Source of the DNA: Tateyamaria omphalii
Lineage (GTDB): Bacteria; Pseudomonadota; Alphaproteobacteria; Rhodobacterales; Rhodobacteraceae
NCBI RefSeq assembly: GCF_014651375.1
Contig: NZ_BMWT01000002.1
Coordinates: 501,477 to 565,476 of the forward strand
Length of the DNA: 64,000 nt
Direction of reading: 5' to 3'
A program made the translations under genes and the position numbers. Numbering within the stretch: position 1 is the stretch's first letter; each line of letters starts with the position of its first letter. The notes beneath the pieces were generated by a model. That model did no database searches. It was not told the DNA's origin and saw nothing but the letters and a program-made list of their open reading frames with translations. Shown here one piece after another: positions 9,504 through 17,952 of this stretch.

Positions 9504-10273
9504 CAGCCTGTCACCACCACACCGCCATCGATCACCATCGACTGGCCGGTCATCATGCGGCTCGTGTCCGATGCAAGAAACAGCGTCGCACCCACGATAT
9601 CGCGCGGCTCCAGATGCTCTTTCAGGCACTGACGTTCCATGTGGGCCGCCAAACCTTCGGGTGTGGCCCACTTGTCTAGCTGCTTCTGGGTCAAGACCCA
9701 TCCCGGCGCCAGCGCATTCACCCGGATCTTGTCCGGGCCAAACTCGCGCGCCAGCGACCGGGTCATCCCGTTGATGCCGCTATTTGACCCTGTATAGATC
9801 GGATAGCCCGCATTCCCCATCATGTAACTGATGGACGAAAAGTTGATGATCGACCCGCCACCGGCCGCCTGCATGCCCGGGATCACCGCCTGACAGGCAA
9901 AGAAATAGGCTTTGAAGTTGATGGCGATCATCCAGTCCCAGAAGTCGCTGTCGACCTCCATGGTGCTGTGCCGCTTGTCATTGGCCGCGTTGTTGACAAG
10001 CGTGGTGATCGGGCCATGGGCCTCTGCAGCCTGCGCAATGCAGGATTTCAGCAGCTCCGTATCGGTGATGTCGCACTGCATGAACAGAGGGCGCACGCCG
10101 TGCTTGCCCTCCATCTCGTCACAGAACTCAGTGGCATCCGACCGCCCGACAAAGGCAACCTGCGCCCCCTGTTCCATGAACCCATCGGTCAGCGACGCAC
10201 CAATGCCCGCGCCACCACCAGTGATAAACACCGACGCGCCTTTCAGATCGTGAAATGTGGCTGTCTCTTTCAT
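9503..10273 (-). CDS. SDR sugar dehydrogenase, probable galactose 1-dehydrogenase; YxxxK motif altered
   Basis: A 256-residue classical short-chain dehydrogenase. The cofactor motif GGGAGIG (19-25), NNAA (94-97), Asn119, Ser147 and Tyr160 are all at their expected places. The active-site motif YxxxK reads Y-T-G-S-N here: Asn164 (codon AAT) replaces the normally essential Lys. Everything else looks intact, and the gene sits first in the SDR-dgoK-dgoA-lactonase unit, so it is probably the enzyme that oxidises galactose to its lactone. Whether the Asn is a family trait or weakens activity cannot be told here. Confidence 0.8.
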   Translation of the reverse strand: MKETATFHDLKGASVFITGGGAGIGASLTDGFMEQGAQVAFVGRSDATEFCDEMEGKHGVRPLFMQCDITDTELLKSCIAQAAEAHGPITTLVNNAANDKRHSTMEVDSDFWDWMIAINFKAYFFACQAVIPGMQAAGGGSIINFSSISYMMGNAGYPIYTGSNSGINGMTRSLAREFGPDKIRVNALAPGWVLTQKQLDKWATPEGLAAHMERQCLKEHLEPRDIVGATLFLASDTSRMMTGQSMVIDGGVVVTG

Positions 10274-10296
10274 GGCATCACTCTCAATTCAAAGGG

Positions 10297-12381
10297 TCAG
10301 GCAAGGTCGCCCTTGATCACCCACATCCGTTCCGGGAAACTCCATGGCAGCGTTAGGCCATGATACATCAGATACGCCCCGCTCACCACGAACGGCCCGG
10401 TTTTAAGCGCATTCTGGCCGCGCGATAGTGCATCGGCATCCGCGCGGTTGATCAGCTCAACACGATACTTTGCGTCAGGGGTCAAACGGGTCAGCCGCAA
10501 GGGACGCGGCGCGATCTGATCCGACGTGGCCGCCTTGCCCGCAAAAACGACAAACTGCCCGCCACCTTCTTCCAAATGCTGCTCGGCAAAGACGGCAGGA
10601 TCGGCACTATCGAGGCGCAGAATATCAGCGCCGTACATCCAGTCCCGGTTCTGCTTCCACCACCCTGTCACGTCTGTAAGCACATGCGTTTCGTCATCCG
10701 TCAACTCACGCGGGTCCATCTCGAACCCCATATGCCGCTGGGCCGCAACCCAAGCGCGGAAACGAATGTCGAGCGTGCGCCCAGAGGTATGACAGGTGCG
10801 CGGTCCCACATGGCTTCCGGTCACCGCCATCGGCAGAAAAATCGACGAATTGTGCTGAATGCGCAGCCGCTCGACGGCATCGTTGGAATCGCTCAGCCAT
10901 ACACGCTGCGTCCGCTCCATGATGCCGAAATCAATCCGACCACCGCCCGAAGCGCAGCTTTCAATCTCAACATCCGGGAACTCACGCCGTAGACGATCGA
11001 GCAAGGTATAGGAGCCCCGCGTCTGCGCCGCATCAGGCATGGGCAGCACGCGGTTGTGATCCCACTTGATGTACTCGATGTCGTGGCTGCTCAGAATGTC
11101 GCTCATCCGGGCAAACAGGAAGGATTGCACGGCGGGCAACGCCATGTTCAGCGCCATCTGCTGGCGCCCCATGATCTGGTCCTCCCCTCCCAGCGCCCAG
11201 TCGGGGTGGGCACGGAAGATGTCAGAGTTCTGGTTGATCATCTCGGGCTCGAACCAGATGCCGAATGTCATGCCCAGCGATTTCACGTGATCAATCAGCG
11301 GGGTCAGCCCTTGCGGATACTTGCGCGGATCAACTTCCCAATCCGACAGGGCCTGCGTGTCGTCATCCCGGTTCCCGAACCAACCATCATCCAGCACAAA
11401 GCGTTCTGCGCCCAGCTTGGCGGCCCGTTCGGCAATGTCCTTCAACTCATCCAGATTGTGGTCGAAATAGACGGCTTCCCAGCAGTTGTAGTGCACGGGA
11501 CGCGGGGCATCCGGGCGCGGGAATGTGACAATCCGGTCGCGCAGATGACGTTGGAACGCGACCGCACAACCGTTCAAGCCGTCATCAGAGAACACGGCAT
11601 AAATCTTGCCCGTCGCGAAATGCTTCTGCGCGGCCCCTTCAACACGTGCCGCATGCCCAAACTGAATCTGACGCCGTCCATCCGGCAATTCCTCGGCCAC
11701 CATACGGTGCCCGCCAGACCATCCGTAGTGGAAGGCATAAGCATGGCCAGACGCGTTAGAAGCCCCGCGCACCGGCACGATCAGACCCGGAAAATGTTCA
11801 TGCCCCGTGCGCCCCGTCCGGTTCTCACGATACCGAATACCCGGCGACCATGGCGTGCGGTTCATCTGGAATTCGCCACACCAGCGACCCGCAAAGTCGA
11901 TCATCTCGTCGGCAAGTTGCGGTGCTGGAAAGACCGGCGCTGACAGCCAGTGCAGATGCATTGGTTCCAGCGCATCCAATTCTGCGCTCGCCTCAATCAT
12001 GTGCGTTTCAGGATCAATGGCAAAGCGCGCACGATAGGTCAGCACGCGATCCTCATCCATATAGGTCAGAATCAGAACGTTCTCGGCTAGGTCCGACCGC
12101 TCAAGACAGAACTTCGGCAGAAACGGTGTCCCATCCCCGTGCCGGATGATCAGACCGGGCTGTCCGGGAAAGGACCGCGTCGCCTCCGGACAAATGCTGA
12201 GTTCGGGATTCGCATCCAGCATTCCACCTGTCACATCAAGGGTATAAGCCTCGTAGAGCGTCGTCAGATCTTCTTCGTCCGGCAGGCGCGGTCCCCAATA
12301 GACAACCTCCGCCAGTCGGCCCCTGTCGGAGCCGAGGACCAAAGTCTGACGCCCATCATCCAGGCGCCAACATCTTATCAC
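10297..12381 (-). CDS. Alpha-galactosidase, glycoside hydrolase family 36
   Basis: A 694-residue GH36 enzyme of usual length. The catalytic barrel starts near residue 290 (RPVHYNCWEAVYFD). DDGWFGNRDDD (about 331-341), the nucleophile Asp441 in YIKWDHNR, ESCASGGGRID (about 474-484) and the acid/base Asp498 in VWLSDSND are all present. I see no signal peptide, so it acts on imported melibiose- or raffinose-type alpha-galactosides. Its start overlaps the stop of the second permease gene (ATGA). Together with GH42 it lets the operon handle both anomers. Confidence 0.95.
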   Translation of the reverse strand: MIRCWRLDDGRQTLVLGSDRGRLAEVVYWGPRLPDEEDLTTLYEAYTLDVTGGMLDANPELSICPEATRSFPGQPGLIIRHGDGTPFLPKFCLERSDLAENVLILTYMDEDRVLTYRARFAIDPETHMIEASAELDALEPMHLHWLSAPVFPAPQLADEMIDFAGRWCGEFQMNRTPWSPGIRYRENRTGRTGHEHFPGLIVPVRGASNASGHAYAFHYGWSGGHRMVAEELPDGRRQIQFGHAARVEGAAQKHFATGKIYAVFSDDGLNGCAVAFQRHLRDRIVTFPRPDAPRPVHYNCWEAVYFDHNLDELKDIAERAAKLGAERFVLDDGWFGNRDDDTQALSDWEVDPRKYPQGLTPLIDHVKSLGMTFGIWFEPEMINQNSDIFRAHPDWALGGEDQIMGRQQMALNMALPAVQSFLFARMSDILSSHDIEYIKWDHNRVLPMPDAAQTRGSYTLLDRLRREFPDVEIESCASGGGRIDFGIMERTQRVWLSDSNDAVERLRIQHNSSIFLPMAVTGSHVGPRTCHTSGRTLDIRFRAWVAAQRHMGFEMDPRELTDDETHVLTDVTGWWKQNRDWMYGADILRLDSADPAVFAEQHLEEGGGQFVVFAGKAATSDQIAPRPLRLTRLTPDAKYRVELINRADADALSRGQNALKTGPFVVSGAYLMYHGLTLPWSFPERMWVIKGDLA

Positions 12382-13226
12382 TTAACAGCCCCCAAAGTCA
12401 GACCGGCAATGAAGTGCCGCTGCATGAGAAAGAAGCAGACAACCGGTGGGATCGCCGCCAGCAAAGACGCCGCCGACACCAGGTGCCAATTGTTCACAAA
12501 TTGCCCGTTCAGCGCCCGCACACCCGCCGTGATCGGCTTGGCACTTTCACCTTGGGTCAACACATTCGCCCAGAAGAAGTCGTTCCAGACAAAGGTAAAG
12601 ATCAGAACGGCAAGCGCCGCGATGGCCGGACGGACAAGCGGCAGGACGACGTACCAGAAGATACGCCATTCAGCGACGCCCTCAATCCGCGCGGACTCCA
12701 CCAGATCAAAGGGCAAGGCCTTGATGAAGTTCCGCATGAACAGCGTGCAAAAGCCCGTCTGGAACGCCGCATGGAACAGGAACTGCCCCGCAATCGTGTC
12801 ATAGAGGCCCGTTTGGACAGACATGTCCCGCACCGGCACCATCAGGATTTGGAACGGAATAAAGTTGCCCGCCACGAAAAGGAAGAACAGCGGCAGGGCA
12901 ACGCGGAATCGGTAGATCGCCAGCGCGTAGCCGGCAAGGCATGCAAGCGCTACGGAAATGATAACGGTGGGTACGGTGATCAGAACCGAGTTGATCATAT
13001 ACTGCGCCGCTGCGGATTGGGTGAAGACAGCAGTGTAGTTTGCAATCAGCGCAAACTCGCTGGGCCAGCCAAACACGTTGCCCGAGTTGATGTCCGCCGC
13101 TGACCGGATCGACGTCAGAAAGATCGCCAGCAGCGGCAGAAGCCACATGATGAGTGCGACGGGCAGAAACGCCTGGTAGGCTGCCTTGGCCGTAGGGCCG
13201 GATTTTTCGATGGGACGTGGAAACAT
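12378..13226 (-). CDS. Carbohydrate ABC transporter permease (MalG-type)
   Basis: A 282-residue inner-membrane permease with about six hydrophobic segments. It carries the EAA-loop signature VESARIEGVAEWRIFWYVVLPLVRPA, where the ATPase docks. I chose the ATG at 13226 (MFPRPIEKSG), one base after the stop of the partner permease; the longer frame would lie inside that gene. It is the second membrane component of the galactoside importer and is translationally linked to the GH36 gene. Confidence 0.92.
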   Translation of the reverse strand: MFPRPIEKSGPTAKAAYQAFLPVALIMWLLPLLAIFLTSIRSAADINSGNVFGWPSEFALIANYTAVFTQSAAAQYMINSVLITVPTVIISVALACLAGYALAIYRFRVALPLFFLFVAGNFIPFQILMVPVRDMSVQTGLYDTIAGQFLFHAAFQTGFCTLFMRNFIKALPFDLVESARIEGVAEWRIFWYVVLPLVRPAIAALAVLIFTFVWNDFFWANVLTQGESAKPITAGVRALNGQFVNNWHLVSAASLLAAIPPVVCFFLMQRHFIAGLTLGAVK

Positions 13227-13227
13227 C

Positions 13228-14223
13228 TTAGCGCCCTCCCTTCTCGTCCTGGTACATGCGCCACAGGAAATAGCTGATGAAGAACAACATGATACCGAAC
13301 AGCACTGTCGCCACGGACGAACCATAGCCGTACCGTTCACCGTATTCGGAAATCGCCACCTCAAACATGTAGTGCGACAGCACGTTGGTGGATCCGAACG
13401 GCCCGCCCTGGGTCATGATCGCGATCATATCAAACGACCGCAGCGCGCCGATCACAGTTACGACCACCGCGATGAAGGTCGCCGGTTTCAACTGAGGCAC
13501 GACCACGTACCACAGCATCTTCCACCCCTTGGCCCCATCCAGACGCGCCGCTTCAATCTGATCCGCAGCCACGTTGTTCAAACCGGTGAGATACAGGATC
13601 ATGCAGTACGCAATCTGCGGCCATAGACCGGCGGCAATGATGCCATAGGTCGCCCATTGCTCGCTCGACAGAATGTCAGGCACGGGTCGCTCACAGACAA
13701 AGGTTGTGTTGCCAAGAATATTAGTTGTTTCCTCGCAGAACATCGCTTTCCACACGGTCCCCACCACGCCGAAATCCGGGTTGTAGAACCAGCCAAAGAT
13801 CAGGCCAACCACCACTTGCGAAATCACGAACGGGAAGAAGAACATCGACTTGTAGAACCGCATTCCTGTCACCGTCTGGTTCAGGAACAGGGCAATGAAC
13901 AGCCCGAGGGGTACGGCCAACATGTAGAGGATCAGCCAGGCAATGTTGTTGCGCAGTGAGGTCCAGAAATTGGGGTCGTCCCACAGCTTCACGTAGTTCT
14001 CGAAGCCCACCCAGACGGCGGTCGAGTTGCCCTCGGCGTCATAGAGGCCGTTCCATTGATAGAGCGACAGCCACAGTGATTCAAAGATCGGGATGACGAC
14101 GTAAATCGCGAAAAAGATCAACGCGGGGATCAGGAAAACCCATGGTGCAATGGCCAGCTTGTTGCGCCTGAGCCATCCCGGCTCGGACCGGGTTTCGGTA
14201 TCGGGCAAGACAGCATGTGTCAT
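13228..14223 (-). CDS. Sugar ABC transporter permease (MalF-type)
   Basis: A 331-residue permease. The first membrane segment is near residue 30 and there is a sizeable periplasmic stretch between about 60 and 95, as in MalF-like subunits. The EAA loop is seen as IEAARLDGAKGWKMLWYVVVPQLKP. A strong ribosome site (GAGGAGG) precedes the ATG. It forms the importer heterodimer with the following MalG-type permease. It is separated from the binding-protein gene by a 140-base gap holding a hairpin. Confidence 0.92.
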   Translation of the reverse strand: MTHAVLPDTETRSEPGWLRRNKLAIAPWVFLIPALIFFAIYVVIPIFESLWLSLYQWNGLYDAEGNSTAVWVGFENYVKLWDDPNFWTSLRNNIAWLILYMLAVPLGLFIALFLNQTVTGMRFYKSMFFFPFVISQVVVGLIFGWFYNPDFGVVGTVWKAMFCEETTNILGNTTFVCERPVPDILSSEQWATYGIIAAGLWPQIAYCMILYLTGLNNVAADQIEAARLDGAKGWKMLWYVVVPQLKPATFIAVVVTVIGALRSFDMIAIMTQGGPFGSTNVLSHYMFEVAISEYGERYGYGSSVATVLFGIMLFFISYFLWRMYQDEKGGR

Positions 14224-14247
14224 GGCAACCTCCTCAGCTGGGGCACC

Positions 14248-14263
14248 TGTCCCCGCGGGGACA
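14248..14263. promoter_or_regulatory. 16-base perfect palindrome before the permease gene
   Basis: TGTCCCCGCGGGGACA reads the same on both strands and lies 24 bases upstream of the permease start. It could be a compact RNA hairpin shaping permease translation or a protein site. Confidence 0.3.
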
Positions 14264-14332
14264 AGAATAACCTTTTGAAACCACAGGGATTCGTCTGTGT
14301 TTACAGAAGGTTAAAAGGCAACGATGGGTGTG

Positions 14333-14354
14333 GGGTGGGCATGGCTGCCCACCC
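14333..14354 (-). terminator. Hairpin between binding-protein and permease genes
   Basis: A perfect 9-bp stem, GGGTGGGCA and TGCCCACCC, with a 4-base loop starts 9 bases after the binding-protein stop. There is no T tract. In sugar ABC operons a hairpin here commonly shields the binding-protein mRNA from 3' decay or terminates part of transcription, giving excess binding protein over permease. Confidence 0.6.
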
Positions 14355-14363
14355 GCATGAGAT

Positions 14364-15596
14364 TTACTTGTAGACTTCGGTCTGAACCGTATCGAGACGC
14401 TCAAGGATCGCGTCTTTCTTGGACGGATCCAGCATGAACTCCTGGAAGCCTTCCATGCCTGCCTTGGCCATAGCCGCTGGCGCGTCACGGTCATAGAACT
14501 GCGCCAGACCGGTGGCACCGTTCAGCAGGGCAAAGCCTTCCTGAATGAACTTGTCATCCGAGATGTCCGCCTTGGAGTTGATGGGCAGCTGACCGATGGT
14601 CTTGTTCCACTGGGTCTGCACATCAGGGCGTGCCACAAAGGCCAGCCACTTCTTGGCATCTTCGACGTTCTTGGCGTTGGTCGGGATAAAGAAAGCATCC
14701 GCAGGTGCCTCTTCGGCCGGTGGGACCGACGCATCGATGGTGGGGAACGGCATGAAGTCGATCTGTTCTTCGGTCAGACCGGCGTTCTTGTAGCCATCGA
14801 CCGAGAAGTTACCCATCACATACATCGCCGCGTCACCGTTGGCGAAAGGCGCGATGGCATCCTGCCAGCTCATCGACGCGTGGTTGTCCACAAAGCCGCA
14901 TTCGTTGATCAGCGTTTCCCAGTTGTCGAACGTCGCGACAATGCGGGGATCGGTGTACTTGATCTCGCCAGCCGTCAGTGCGTTGTGCACGTCATAGCCG
15001 TTGGTGCGCAGGTTGATGTAGTCGAACACACCCGCAGCGGTCCAAAGGAACTTGGTGCCGATGGTGAAAGGCGTCACGCCGTTCTCTTTCATCTTGCCGC
15101 AAGCTGCCAGCAGTTCGTCCCATGTCTGGGGTTCTTCCAGCTCGAGCAGGTCAAAGATGTCTTTGCGGTAGTAGATGCCCCACTGGTAATAGGAATAAGG
15201 CACACCCCAGATTTTGCCATCGCGGCTCATCGTGGCCTTGATCGCGGAAAGGTCTTCACCAAAACCGTTTTCTTCCCACACATCATCGACGGGCTGGAAC
15301 AGGCCAGCATCGACGAAGGGGGCCATGCGGTTGCCTGGGTACCAGCTTGTCACGTCAGGCGCGTCAGCGGTCAGGAAGTTCCGGATCGCCGTCTTGTGCG
15401 CTTCGCGGTCGTTGATGTTGACGATCACATTGATGTCAGGGTTTTCAGCTTTGAACTGCTCAACTGCATCTTCGAAGCCCTTTTTGGGGCCAGGGTTCAG
15501 GTCATCGAAGTTGATGACCAAGTCGCGCGCGAATGCGGTGCCGGCAACAGCCGACAGAGCAATGGCCGCAACCGCGGTTTTCAGATTAAGGAACAT
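14364..15596 (-). CDS. Sugar ABC transporter substrate-binding protein
   Basis: A 410-residue periplasmic binding protein of the extracellular solute-binding family 1. The N-terminus has a signal peptide ending about residue 23 (GTAFA-RD). Features include the segment TADAPDVTSWYPGNRMAPFVDAG, a hinge region, and the C-terminal segment that includes FYDRDAPAAMAKAGMEGFQEF. GGGAGGAG immediately before the ATG at 15596 decides the start. It is the first gene of the galactoside operon, under the palindrome-rich divergent promoter shared with iclR. Confidence 0.92.
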   Translation of the reverse strand: MFLNLKTAVAAIALSAVAGTAFARDLVINFDDLNPGPKKGFEDAVEQFKAENPDINVIVNINDREAHKTAIRNFLTADAPDVTSWYPGNRMAPFVDAGLFQPVDDVWEENGFGEDLSAIKATMSRDGKIWGVPYSYYQWGIYYRKDIFDLLELEEPQTWDELLAACGKMKENGVTPFTIGTKFLWTAAGVFDYINLRTNGYDVHNALTAGEIKYTDPRIVATFDNWETLINECGFVDNHASMSWQDAIAPFANGDAAMYVMGNFSVDGYKNAGLTEEQIDFMPFPTIDASVPPAEEAPADAFFIPTNAKNVEDAKKWLAFVARPDVQTQWNKTIGQLPINSKADISDDKFIQEGFALLNGATGLAQFYDRDAPAAMAKAGMEGFQEFMLDPSKKDAILERLDTVQTEVYK

Positions 15597-15694
15597 GGTT
15601 CTCCTCCCGTTGGTTCCATTACGATTCGCCGCCAAGCCTGAAGTCTTCCTGTCGGCGACGAAATTCAGATTTTCTTTGACACCGGCCCCCGCAT

Positions 15695-15737
15695 TGTGGA
15701 AGTTCCACATAGTGAAACCGGTTTCCAACTATTGGAA
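15695..15737. promoter_or_regulatory. Three clustered palindromes in the IclR/galactoside divergent promoter
   Basis: Three perfect palindromes sit almost end to end: TGTGGAAGTTCCACA (15695-15709), GAAACCGGTTTC (15714-15725), and TTCCAA-CTA-TTGGAA (15723-15737). They are about 100 bases from the binding-protein start and 60 from iclR. The GAAAC/GTTTC element resembles KdgR-type (IclR family) sites. Most likely these are operators for the adjacent IclR protein, controlling both directions. Confidence 0.65.
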
Positions 15738-15799
15738 CTATGCGGGGACACGACGCGCAGGTCAACAAGTTTCATGCGCGGTGTCTTGGGAGGAGACAG

Positions 15800-16588
15800 A
15801 TGAATAACGCAGCCCCCCGTTCGGGGGAGGGAACCATTGCCAAGGCGTTGGAAGTGCTGGACCTTGTGGCCCAGTTGGAACGTCCTGTGCGGTTTTCCGA
15901 GCTGCTGTCATTGTCGCCCCATCCCAAGGCAACATTGTACCGTCTTGTCCAGACGCTGACCGCGCTTGGCATGCTGCGTTACGACACCGATCGCCAGACC
16001 TATGCGCCCGGTTTGCGCCTTGTCCGCTTGGCCCATGCGGCTTGGCGGCAAAGTTCTTTGGCCCCGATTGCGCGCCCGTTTATCGATCAGCTGAGCGCAC
16101 AGGTCGGCGAGACCGTCCACCTTGCACAGATGGATGGCGGTCAGGTCCTGTATGTCGACAAGCGCAACGCGGCAGAACCGCTTGAGATGTTCAGCCAGGC
16201 GGGCAAGGTAGGCCCAGGGTATTGCACGGGTGTTGGCAAGGCGATGATGGCTTTTCTCGCTCCGGAGGCGCTGGACGTTGCCCTGTCTCAGCAAGCGTGG
16301 TTCGCGCATACGGCGCACACGCACACCAATCGCGAATCGCTTTGCGCCGAATTGGAGGAGATTCGCGCCAAGGGCGTTGCGTATGACCGAGAAGAGCACG
16401 AGCCCGGCATCATATGTGTGGCCGCCCCGATTCTGTCGGATGCAGGCCGCTCAATCGGCGCATTGAGCGTCACCACATCCACCGCGCGCAAATCCCTGGC
16501 CGATCTGGACCAGCTTGCGCCGCATCTTCAATCCACTGCGCGCGATATCGCGGGTGCTGCTGCCAATTGGCAGTTTCCAAGTCAATAA
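15800..16588 (+). CDS. IclR-family transcriptional regulator
   Basis: A 262-residue IclR protein. An N-terminal winged helix (about residues 10-75, including VRFSELLSLSPHPKATLYRLVQTL) is followed by the IclR effector domain (about 90-255), with the typical GYCTGVGKAMMAFL and REEHEPGIICVAAPI segments. GGAGGAGACAG before the ATG at 15800 sets the start. It is transcribed away from the galactoside operon and 12 bases ahead of the importer ATPase, so it is the likely local regulator with a sugar or sugar acid as ligand. Confidence 0.92.
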   Translation: MNNAAPRSGEGTIAKALEVLDLVAQLERPVRFSELLSLSPHPKATLYRLVQTLTALGMLRYDTDRQTYAPGLRLVRLAHAAWRQSSLAPIARPFIDQLSAQVGETVHLAQMDGGQVLYVDKRNAAEPLEMFSQAGKVGPGYCTGVGKAMMAFLAPEALDVALSQQAWFAHTAHTHTNRESLCAELEEIRAKGVAYDREEHEPGIICVAAPILSDAGRSIGALSVTTSTARKSLADLDQLAPHLQSTARDIAGAAANWQFPSQ

Positions 16589-16600
16589 GGGAGGACCACC

Positions 16601-17662
16601 ATGACCGGTGTGACATTGCAAAAGGCCATCAAGAGGTACGGAGCCACACAGGTCATCCATGGTGTAGACCTGACCATCGAGGATGGAGAATTCTGCGTTT
16701 TTGTCGGCCCATCGGGCTGCGGCAAGTCCACATTGTTGCGCATGATCGCGGGTTTGGAGGAAACCAGCGACGGCCAGATCAATATCGGCGCGCGCGATGT
16801 GACCCATATGGACCCTGCCGAACGTGGCGTGGCGATGGTGTTCCAGACCTATGCGCTTTATCCGCACATGACGGTCGAGGAAAACATGGGCTTTGGCCTG
16901 AAGATGAACGGCGTCGACAAGGAGACCATCAAAAAGAAGGTCGATGGGGCGTCGAAGATTCTGAAGCTGGACGATTATCTGAAACGCAAGCCTGCCGCCT
17001 TGTCGGGTGGTCAGCGGCAGCGGGTTGCCATTGGCCGGTCGATCGTGCGCGGCCCCGAAGTGTTCCTGTTTGACGAGCCGCTGTCGAACCTGGATGCCGA
17101 GTTGCGCGTGGACATGCGGGTGGAGATTGCTCGTCTGCACAAAGAGCTGGGCACCACGATGATTTACGTGACCCACGACCAGGTCGAAGCGATGACGCTG
17201 GCCGACAAGATCGTGGTGTTGCGCGCGGGCTATATCGAGCAGGTCGGCAGCCCCATGCACCTCTATCAGGACCCGGACAACAAGTTCGTGGCTGGTTTTA
17301 TCGGTTCACCCGCGATGAACTTCATCAAAGGCGTGGTGGAAGATGGCGGTGTGCGGGTACCGGGTCTTGCTGACCGCGTGATTCCAACATCCGTATCCCT
17401 GCCCGCAGCGGGTTCCGAAGTGACCGTTGGCGTGCGTCCGCAGGACATGGCCCTGGATCAGGGTGCATCCCCGATCAAACTAGACATCCGCGAACGTTTG
17501 GGTGGCGTGGCCTATGATTATCTGACCACCCCCACCGGTGAACGTCTGATCGTCGAGTCCCGGGGTGACATGGCGATGGATGAAGGCACCGAAGTGACCG
17601 TTAGCTTTGAAGACAACCGCGTGATGTTCTTTGACGCCACATCGGAACAGCGTCTGCGCTAA
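16601..17662 (+). CDS. Sugar ABC transporter ATP-binding protein (UgpC/MalK type)
   Basis: A 353-residue ATPase. It shows Walker A GPSGCGKST (about 37-45), Q-loop VFQTYALYPHM, signature LSGGQRQRVAIGRS, Walker B VFLFDEPLSNLD and switch His in YVTHDQVEAM. C-terminal TOBE/MalK regulatory strands start near residue 235. It supplies energy to the permeases encoded on the other strand. Having it with the regulator rather than the permeases splits the importer over two divergent units. A long stem-loop follows. Confidence 0.93.
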   Translation: MTGVTLQKAIKRYGATQVIHGVDLTIEDGEFCVFVGPSGCGKSTLLRMIAGLEETSDGQINIGARDVTHMDPAERGVAMVFQTYALYPHMTVEENMGFGLKMNGVDKETIKKKVDGASKILKLDDYLKRKPAALSGGQRQRVAIGRSIVRGPEVFLFDEPLSNLDAELRVDMRVEIARLHKELGTTMIYVTHDQVEAMTLADKIVVLRAGYIEQVGSPMHLYQDPDNKFVAGFIGSPAMNFIKGVVEDGGVRVPGLADRVIPTSVSLPAAGSEVTVGVRPQDMALDQGASPIKLDIRERLGGVAYDYLTTPTGERLIVESRGDMAMDEGTEVTVSFEDNRVMFFDATSEQRLR

Positions 17663-17677
17663 GCTGGAGTGAAGCAC

Positions 17678-17716
17678 AAACGGGCCGCCATTTGTTAACC
17701 AAATGGCGGCCCGTTT
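17678..17716 (+). terminator. Strong rho-independent terminator
   Basis: A perfect 17-bp stem (17678-17694 with 17700-17716, core CGGGCCGCCATTTG) encloses the 5-base loop TTAAC. An A run before and a T run after allow function in both directions. It ends the iclR-ATPase unit. From here to 17952 the AT-rich intergenic DNA shows no further gene. Confidence 0.9.
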
Positions 17717-17952
17717 GCATTTTGTGGATATTTTTCACAAAAGTTGTGTAAACATCAGCATTTATGGCAATATAGTGGGTTTTAATCCATCTGATGTGCG
17801 AATTAGACAATTTTTGAAACACAACCGCACCTTATCACAATGTCTTTTACAGCGCTCAATAGCATCGCGTTGATCATGTGTATAACCTGCCGACTTTCGG
17901 CATTTTGCGAACTTCATCCAGTAAGCCTCTGATTAAAATCAGAATACTGGGA

